Origin: Hyphomicrobiales bacterium
GTDB lineage: Bacteria > Pseudomonadota > Alphaproteobacteria > Rhizobiales > Aestuariivirgaceae
Direction: 5' to 3'
Assembly: GCA_012032065.1 (NCBI GenBank)
Contig: JAAURV010000232.1
Location: 1 to 5,290, forward strand
DNA: 5,290 nt
The translations under genes were made by a program, and so were the position numbers. Position 1 is the stretch's first letter, and the number at the start of each line of letters is the position of its first letter. The notes under the pieces are model-generated. The model ran no database searches, was not told where the DNA came from, and saw nothing but the letters and a program-made list of their open reading frames with translations. Positions 1 through 5,290 of this stretch are shown in pieces.

Positions 1-131
1 AATGCGAAGGCCTCGTCCCCGCAGCGGTCGAAGATCACGTTGTAATAGGCCATGTTGAAATGGCCATTGTAGTCGATCCATTGGTCCTCGACCTTCTGGA
101 TCGAGCCTTCGAACGGAGCAGGGTAGGCCAT
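1..131 (-). CDS. Hotdog-fold acyl-CoA thioesterase-like protein, N-terminal part (runs off left edge)
   Basis: Reading the minus strand from the ATG at 131-129 gives 43 codons without a stop, continuing past the window edge. Residues 17-30 read QWIDYNGHFNMAYY. This resembles the N-terminal signature of 4HBT/thioesterase-like hotdog proteins (Asp-Tyr-Asn-Gly-His-x-Asn-x-x-Tyr-Tyr), and FDRCGDEAF follows at 34-42 on what should be the long central helix. Members of this family hydrolyse acyl-CoA thioesters in the cytoplasm; several alphaproteobacterial relatives lie near carnitine/betaine or acyl-CoA catabolism genes. The substrate cannot be told from 43 residues. The start is supported by a GGA at 141-139 on the minus strand, seven bases before the ATG, and by the motif sitting about 17 residues in, as expected. 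The gene is divergent from the FAD-linked oxidase, with only 33 bp between starts. The fold assignment is fairly secure; the specific activity is not. Confidence 0.8.
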   Translation of the reverse strand, partial: MAYPAPFEGSIQKVEDQWIDYNGHFNMAYYNVIFDRCGDEAFA

Positions 132-164
132 CGCGTTTTCCGGGTTTCCTGTTAGATTTGGCTC
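132..164. promoter_or_regulatory. 33-bp divergent intergenic gap between thioesterase and FAD-oxidase starts
   Basis: The whole space between two divergent start codons is 33 bp, too small for two separate promoters with leaders. For the minus-strand gene a weak ribosome binding site (GGA, 141-139) is visible. For the plus-strand gene no Shine-Dalgarno sequence is visible before the ATG at 165. A weak -10-like hexamer TTAGAT lies at 152-157, which would place transcription start at about 164-165 and give a leaderless message. No convincing -35 partner is present (129-134 matches poorly). Any minus-strand promoter would probably lie inside the start of the oxidase gene. This is positional inference with weak motif support. 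Confidence 0.3.
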
Positions 165-1557
165 ATGGTTACACCACTCCTCAAGAACAGCACAACGCAG
201 GCCATCGGCGAAATCCGCAACGTTCTGGGCGACAGGCTTTCGACGGCGCCGGCTGTGCGCGAGCAGCACGGCAAGGACCAGACCTGGAATCCCGGCGCTC
301 CACCGGACGCGGTGGCCTTTGTCGAGGCGACCGACGAGGTTCGGAAGATCGTTCGGATCTGCGCCCGCTACAAAACGCCGGTCATTGCCTTCGGCACGGG
401 CACCTCGCTCGAAGGCCATTTTTCGGCGCCATTCGGAGGCATTTCCGTTGATCTTTCGCGCATGAACGAGGTTCTGGAAGTGAATGCCGAGGACCTCGAT
501 TGCCGGGTGCAGGCAGGCGTCACGCGGAAGCAGCTCAACACCTATTTGCGCGACAAGGGCTTGTTCTTCCCAATCGACCCGGGCCGATGCAAGCCTTGGC
601 GGCATGACCGCCACGCGCGCGTCCGGCACCAATGCGGTGCGCTACGGCACGATGAAGGACAATGTGCTTTCGGTCACCGCGGTAATGGCCAATGGCGAGG
701 TGATCCGCACTGGAACGCGGGCGCGGAAATCCTCGGCGGGCTACGATCTGACCCGCCTGATGGTGGGCTCGGAAGGAACACTTGGCATCATCACCGAAGT
801 GGCGCTGAAGCTTTACGGAATCCCTGAATCGATTGCTGCGGGCGTCTGCCCGTTTCCCTCCGTCGAGGCCTGCTGCAATGCCGCTATTCAGACCATCCAG
901 CTTGGCGTACCCGTGGCGCGGATCGAGCTTGTCGACGACGAGCACATCAAGGCGCTCAATGCCTATTCGAAGCTTTCGCTCAAGGTAACGCCGACGCTTT
1001 TCGTCGAATTCCACGGCACCGAAGCCGGCACCCGCGAGCAGTCGGAAACCTTTGGCGAGATAGCCGAAAGCCTAGGCGGCGGGCCTTTCGAATGGGCGAC
1101 GAAGGAGGAAGACCGTGCGCGCTTGTGGCAAGCGCGACACGATGCTTTCTGGGCAACCAAGAACCTCATGCCCGGCAAGACTGAAGTCTTCGCCACCGAT
1201 GTCTGCGTCCCGATCTCGCGCCTCGCCGAATGCGTGATCGAGACCCAGCGTGACCTCGAAGAGCAAAACCTCTATGGCCCCATTATCGGCCACGTGGGCG
1301 ACGGGAACTTCCACGTGGTGCTCTACTGCGATCCCAACGACGCGGCCGAAGTGGCGCGGGTGAAGGCGGCCTACGACCGCCTGATCGGCCGCGCGCTTAA
1401 CATGGACGGCACCTGCACCGGCGAACACGGTATCGGCTCCGGAAAAATCAAGTATCTCGAGCGTGAGCACGGTCCGGCCCTCGCCTTCATGCGCGAAATC
1501 AAGCGCGCCTTCGATCCCCACAACATCATGAACCCCGGGAAGAACGCGTCGATCTAG
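165..1557 (+). pseudogene. FAD-linked oxidase, D-lactate dehydrogenase (cytochrome)/GlcD family, frameshifted
   Basis: This is a full-length gene (464 residues if repaired) for a two-domain flavoprotein that oxidises a D-2-hydroxy acid, probably D-lactate or a close relative, and passes electrons to a cytochrome or quinone-linked acceptor. The FAD-binding (PCMH/FAD_binding_4) domain covers about 45-225: GTGTSLEGH at 77-85, PGADASLGGM at 139-148 after repair, GYDLTRL at 193-199 and GSEGTLGIITE at 202-212. The FAD-oxidase C-terminal domain follows, with GHVGDGNFH at 376-384 and GEHGIGSGK at 420-428. By analogy with LDHD/D2HGDH enzymes, H377, H384 and E421 should hold the active-site metal and H422 should act in catalysis; all are present. 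MNPGK at 456-460 is the usual family ending. The reading frame changes near 581-586: codons 1-140 are read from 165, the rest in the frame ending at TAG 1555-1557. Length and motifs are otherwise normal. LDHD-like is preferred over glycolate oxidase GlcD because no glcE/glcF follow; the exact substrate is uncertain. Confidence 0.88.
579..588 (+). other. Frameshift site in the FAD-linked oxidase gene
   Basis: Upstream the frame reads F-F-P-I-D-P-G up to base 584. Downstream the frame one base later reads D-A-S-L-G-G-M from 586. The family motif here is D-P-G-A-D-A-S-L-G-G-M, so exactly one Ala codon is incomplete and two bases are missing. The observed sequence has three Gs at 581-583. A run of five Gs (CCG GGG GCC GAT) would restore the motif with no other change, and so would GGC GCC. 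If left unrepaired, the first frame continues to a stop at 825-827, yielding a 220-residue product with a nonsense tail. Confidence 0.85.
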
Positions 1558-1562
1558 GGCGA

Positions 1563-1586
1563 GCGGGCTTTGTTTACACCGCCCGC
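1563..1586 (+). terminator. Weak hairpin after the FAD-linked oxidase gene
   Basis: GCGGGC at 1563-1568 pairs perfectly with GCCCGC at 1581-1586, leaving a 12-base loop. The hairpin starts five bases after the oxidase stop codon, where a terminator would be expected. It has only six pairs, a long loop and no clear U-run afterwards (CATTTGATC follows), so intrinsic termination would be inefficient. It could simply be chance pairing in GC-rich DNA. Confidence 0.3.
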
Positions 1587-1604
1587 CATTTGATCAACGC
1601 AATC

Positions 1605-1633
1605 CTTTGCTCTTTGGCCCATTGATCCTATCT
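1605..1633 (+). promoter_or_regulatory. Putative housekeeping promoter for the AsmA-family gene, giving a leaderless or near-leaderless mRNA
   Basis: CTTTGC at 1605-1610 and CTATCT at 1628-1633 are separated by exactly 17 bases. They match the Sinorhizobium-type consensus CTTGAC-N17-CTATAT at 4/6 and 5/6 positions. Transcription would be expected to start about seven bases after the -10 box, at about 1640-1642, essentially on the A of the ATG at 1642. This agrees with the absence of any usable Shine-Dalgarno sequence: the only G-rich stretch, GGCGG at 1635-1639, ends two bases before the ATG. Motif matching by eye over a short gap gives moderate to low confidence. Confidence 0.4.
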
Positions 1634-2898
1634 TGGCGGCTATGAAAGTCTGGAAATCCCCGGTGCTCTACCTCGGCGTGCTGCTTGTGCTCGCCGTGGC
1701 GGGAGCATTGGCGGCGCCGTTTGTACTCGACTGGGATGGTTACAGGCCCCGGCTTGAGGCCTATGGCGAGAAACTCACGGGCCGGAAGGTGGAGATCCTG
1801 GGGCCGATTGCCGTGCGGCTCTTTCCTTGGCCGCGGCTCATTGCCGATCAGGTCAAGATCGCGAACATCGCTGGCAGCGAGGAGCCGCATATCCTCGCGG
1901 CGGAGCGGGTGGTCGTGAAGCTCACGCCAGCCGCGCTCCTCAACGGCGCCATCAAGGTCGAGGAAATCGACATCGAGAAGCCGGCCTTCGTTCTGGAACG
2001 CACCGAGGCAGGCGAGGTCAACTGGCGGCTCTCGCCCTCCGAAGACATCGGCAAGAGCCGCTTGCTTGAACAGGTGCAACTGGATCGCATCAGCATCAAG
2101 GACGGCAGCCTGCGCTTCATCGACCGCCGCAACGGCATCGACAGCGGCTTCAGGCAGATGAACTTCGCACTTGCAGCTCCGGGCATCGATGGCCCGTGGC
2201 GGGCGAGGGGTACGGCCACTCACAAAAGCCGCGCCTACGAAATCGGCGTCAACACCGGACAACACCGGGCACAAGAAGCTTTCCGTTTCGGTTTTCGCGT
2301 GGCGCCGGGCGATGGCTCGGGCGTCATTGTTTCTTTCGATGGCGATTACAACGGCGCGGATGTGACCGGAACCACGCGGATCGAACCTGCCGCTTCGCAA
2401 GATGGAAAAGGCGATGCCGAAGGCGCACTGCGGCCACTCGTCTTCGTCGCGAAAGTGAAGGCGGGTTTTGATCGCATCGCTTTCGAGACGATCGAAATCA
2501 TGGCGCGCGACACGCCCAACGCCGCGACGCTGGTGAGCGGCAATGCGGAAATCGCGCTCGGCGAAAAACGCGGCGTCTCCGCCGAACTTTCCGCGCCCCG
2601 GCTCGATTTCGACGATCTGGCCGGCGCCACAACTTGGCTCAAGATCAGGAACGGCGACTTTCTTTCGCTCGCAAGCGGTTTGTTCGAGTCGATGCCGGAA
2701 GGTCTCGAAGTCGCGGGCAAGTTCAAGGTCGGATTGCTCAGGGCGGGCGGAGAAAACATCGAGAATGCGCTGATCGAACTCGGCGGCAACCGCGATGGCC
2801 TCGCCATCTCCAACCTCACCGCGTCGCTTCCAGGCCGTTCGCGGTTCTTGTTCCGGGGAGATTTCGCGCCGGGGCCTGTCGGCGCGGATTTGAAGGGC

Positions 2899-2910
2899 AT
2901 CCTTCGATCG
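2899..2910 (+). other. Frameshift site 1 in the AsmA-family gene
   Basis: The first frame reads G-A-D-L-K-G-I-L through 2904, then becomes arginine- and serine-rich nonsense ending at a stop at 3403-3405. The frame one base earlier reads S-I-E-A-N-D-L-R-Q-V-S-G-W from 2904 and continues as good AsmA-like sequence for over 1.2 kb. One base has been lost. Adding one T to the TT at 2903-2904 gives ATC CTT TCG ATC GAA and restores a smooth G-I-L-S-I-E-A-N-D. Confidence 0.8.
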
Positions 2911-4175
2911 AAGCCAACGATCTCCGGCAAGTCTCAGGCTGGCTGTGGCCCGAAGGCAAGGAGGCAATCACTTCGACATGGACCGGGGATCGTGGCCGCC
3001 TCAAGCTGGAAGGCGAGGCGAAGGCCTCGGCGCGGCAGCTTCAGCTTCGCGACGCGCGCTTCGAACTGGACGGCGTGCCCGGCACGGTCTCGCTCGATGC
3101 AGCCTATGGCGAGCGCCCGCGCTTCGCGCTCGATCTCGATACCGGTTCCCTCGACTTCGACTCCTATGTGCCAAAGGGCCTTTCCGCATTCGGCGGCGGC
3201 GGGGAGGCGAGTTTTGCTTCAGTTGCGGCGGCGATCGCCAGTGCCGCGCAGGCCAGCGACCTCAGGGTCATTGCGAAGCTCGCGGGCCTCCGTCTTAATG
3301 GCGTGGACGCGAAGGATGTGGCAGCCGAGTTCACCTCTGGCGAGAAAGGGCTGCAAATCCGCCAATTCGAAATCGGCTCCGTCAATGGCGCGAAGCTGGC
3401 AATGAGCGGGCTCATTCTCAAAACCACCGACGGCGCCGATGGCCGCATCGACTTCAACGCGGCCGCCGCAATGCCGCAGGGTTTGCTGCGGCTTCTCGGC
3501 ATCGTTTACAGCGACGTGGTGCCCGCCTGGGCAAGGGCGCTCGGCTCAACCGACCTTCAGGGTTCGATTGCCATGCAGCCGGGGTCGGGCGGCAGCACGA
3601 GCACCATCGAGGCAAGTGGCGCTTCTGGAGAACTCCGCTATTCGGGCTCGGCCACTCTGTCGGGCCTCGATGGCTCGACGCCAATCACCGTGAGCGGCAC
3701 CGGGGCACTTCAAAGTGTGCGCAGCGGAGAAATTTTGCGCCTCATCGCGCCGGATCACGCCAGTCCACCGGGACAGGCGGGCCGCATCGTCGCCACCATT
3801 TCAGGACGGCTCGGCGAAAACCTTGCGACCGAACTCAAGGCCGATCTCTATGGCGCCACTTTTCAGTTCAGCGGCAAGATGAACCCGGCAGCCGAAGCCT
3901 TTGGTGCGGAAGGATCATTTGCCGCCAGTGCCGGCAATGCAGGGGAGGTTTGGGCTGCGGCCGGCGTTCCGGCGACGGTGCCCGCCGGAAGCCTCAATCT
4001 GCGCGGCAATGTGAAGCCCGCGAAGGGCGGCGTCGAGATCACCGAGGTCACCGGAACGGTGGCGGATGTGCCGGTGTCGGGAAATCTAACGGTTTCCGGC
4101 GCGGGCCGCATCGAAGGACAGCTGATCTCCGCGCGCCTCGTGCTGAAGGACATCTTATCCGCCGCGCTGATGCCA

Positions 4176-4216
4176 TGGGGGGCGGCGACAGCCCATTCTC
4201 GCAACGACTTTCGCGC
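4176..4216 (+). other. Frameshift region 2 in the AsmA-family gene, probably two single-base losses
   Basis: The middle frame is convincing up to L-M-P-W-G (about 4167-4181), and the final frame is convincing from P-F-A-L-A-G-E-F-W-L-K-P (4225 on). The net change is one extra base or two lost bases. Between them the third frame reads G-G-G-D-S-P-F-S-Q-R-L (about 4178-4210), which suits this protein better than either neighbour. Two single-base losses fit: one in the six-G run at 4177-4182 and one in the TTT at 4209-4211, restoring Q-R-L-F-A-P-T-P-P-F. A single inserted C at 4212 would also restore the frame (N-D-F-A-P-T-P-P-F). Confidence 0.7.
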
Positions 4217-5290
4217 CAACGCCGCCTTTCGCACTTGCGGGCGAATTCTGGCTCAAGCCGCAGCAACTCGAACTCTATCCCGGCGCCGCGATCGCCGAAG
4301 CCGAAGTCGGCTGGCGCGCGGACCCGTCCGGCACGACGCTCAATGCCTTCGGCAAGGACAAGGACGGCCGGAACTTCAGTTTGGAGATTGTCTCGAAGCC
4401 CAAGGGTGCGGCGCGCGTCATCACAGGCGAACTGGACGGTTCAATCGATCTGTCGAAGTCGCTCATAGCAACTGACGGGAACCCCGTGGCCTCTGGCGAA
4501 CTCGATCTCTCATTCAATTTCGAAGGCGAGGGGCGCAGCCCTGGCGCGATCATGACGGCGCTGAACGGCAGCGGCAACTTCGAACTTGTCGGAGCAGGCA
4601 TCGCCGGCGTTTCTCCGCCCGGTTTCTCCATAGCCTTGGAGGCGGCAAACGATGCCGCCGGACTTCAAGCCGCCATCGACGCTCTGCTTCAGCCTGTCTC
4701 TTTCGACCTCGGCGATGCGCAAGGGAAGATGAGCATCCGCGACGGCGTGATGACTCTCGATCCCGTGCGCACCACAAGCCCCCATGCCGATGCGCGCCTC
4801 GCGCCCGTTCTTGAACTGCGCGACGATGGGATCGCCGCCGATATCGGCCTCGAACTTCTGCTGAAGGCGCGGCCCGGCTTGCCGGCCATGGAACTGAGTT
4901 ATTCCGGTCCGCCCACGGCGCTGACACGCGGCACCTCCATGGCGGAGCTGTCGTCTTTCCTTGGCTACCGCATTCTCGAAAAGGGTGTCGGCGAACTGGA
5001 ACGCTTGCAGGCGGAGCAGGCGCGGCTTGCGGCGGAAGAAGAGCGCACGCGCAAGGAAGACCAGGCGAAATACGATGCCTATGTCGAAAATCGCCGCGAG
5101 TTTCGCGCCCTCCAGCGCCGTATCAAGATGATCGAAGAACTGCGCCGCCAGGCCGAGGAGAAGACGAAGAAGGACGCGGAAGACGCCGCCAAGGCCGAGA
5201 AGGACGCGCTGCTCAGACTGCTGAACACGCCCGAGGAAGCCCCCGTTCCCTTGCCGCGCACAAAGCCAAGGCAGCCCGTCAAGCCTCAGC

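Larger units (their letters stand above)
1642..5290 (+). pseudogene. AsmA-family inner-membrane-anchored periplasmic protein, frameshifted, C-terminus cut by window edge
   Basis: Repaired, this is one protein of at least about 1,217 residues. Residues 6-29 form a hydrophobic signal-anchor (K-rich start, then SPVLYLGVLLVLAVAGALAA). The AsmA N-terminal domain follows: LTGRKVEILG at 45-54, then RLFPWPRLIAD at about 59-69 (the family's Gly-Arg ... Pro-Trp-Pro pattern), LTPAALLNG at 94-102 and EVNWRL at 125-130. The long middle is rich in short beta-strands, as in AsmA/TamB/YhdP proteins, which form extended hydrophobic grooves and in E. coli help move phospholipids between membranes. An AsmA C-terminal repeat-like stretch, ALNGSGNFELVGAGIAGV, starts at about 973. 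Residues about 1112-1193 are a charged coiled coil, followed by a proline-rich tail. Frames: 1642 to about 2904, about 2904 to 4176-4211, then to the edge (open without a stop from 4171). The ATG at 1642 is preferred over the in-frame TTG at 1633 because of signal-anchor length and promoter position. A single gene is inferred because AsmA-like sequence continues across each break. Confidence 0.85.

Noticed and set aside
158..451. A short plus-strand frame starting with TTG at 158 and overlapping the FAD-oxidase start
   Set aside because: Its translation is arginine/glycine-rich without motifs, while the frame from ATG 165 carries the conserved FAD-binding motifs over the same bases.
579..588. 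Programmed ribosomal frameshifting as the explanation for the frame change
   Set aside because: There is no slippery heptamer with a downstream pseudoknot-like element or in-frame stop at the shift, this family is not known for recoding, and similar breaks occur in the neighbouring unrelated gene.
1633..1641. TTG at 1633 as the start of the AsmA-family gene
   Set aside because: It is in frame and would add three residues, but it has no ribosome binding site, overlaps the likely -10 box, and the ATG at 1642 gives a normal K-rich signal-anchor start.
1594..2967. A 457-codon open frame on the minus strand opposite the AsmA-family gene
   Set aside because: It is antisense to clear AsmA-family coding sequence, is arginine/aspartate-rich as expected from a mirrored GC-rich codon pattern, and has no recognisable motif or ribosome site. 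It is a shadow frame.
2634..4475. The middle frame of the AsmA region as an independent gene starting at about 2634
   Set aside because: Its first 90 or so codons are nonsense overlapping good AsmA sequence in the other frame; meaningful sequence begins only at about 2904, exactly where the first frame loses meaning.
4275..4927. Overlapping minus-strand open frames covering the C-terminal third of the AsmA-family gene
   Set aside because: The plus-strand frame from 4171 to the window end is open throughout and carries AsmA-like sequence; the minus-strand frames are low-complexity shadows.
1..5290. Novel system, mobile element, CRISPR array or structured RNA
   Set aside because: Coding sequence fills all but about 120 bases; both gaps are short, and I found no direct repeats, terminal inverted repeats, transposase or phage motifs, or tRNA-like folds.

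Overview
The window is GC-rich, densely coded DNA from an alphaproteobacterium, most likely of the Rhizobiales (Hyphomicrobiales). That placement is inferred from protein style, base composition and a promoter-like site resembling the Sinorhizobium consensus, not from a database match. It is an ordinary chromosomal region. I see no mobile element, tRNA, rRNA, CRISPR array, repeat family or defence cassette, and nothing that looks like an undescribed system.

Layout: (1) Positions 1-131, minus strand: the first 43 codons of a hotdog-fold acyl-CoA thioesterase-like protein that runs off the left edge. (2) Positions 132-164: a 33-bp divergent gap. (3) Positions 165-1557, plus strand: a complete gene for a D-lactate dehydrogenase (cytochrome)-type / GlcD-family FAD-linked oxidase, broken by a frameshift at about 581-586. 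(4) Positions 1558-1641: a short gap with a weak hairpin and a promoter-like site placed so that the next mRNA would be leaderless or nearly so. (5) Positions 1642 to the right edge, plus strand: one very large AsmA-family envelope protein of about 1,217 residues so far. It is split over several reading frames by a frameshift at about 2902-2906 and by one or two more within 4176-4216. Its last third is an uninterrupted frame from 4171 to the end of the window, finishing in a charged coiled coil and a proline-rich tail.

The most useful observation is that both long genes are otherwise intact, with conserved motifs continuing across every break. Each break can be explained by loss of one or two bases from a short G or T run. 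This pattern fits uncorrected homopolymer errors in the read or assembly better than several independent decay events, although true pseudogenes cannot be excluded from this sequence alone.

The three genes do not form an obvious pathway. The thioesterase and the oxidase are divergent metabolic enzymes. The AsmA-like protein is an inner-membrane-anchored periplasmic protein probably transcribed from its own promoter.
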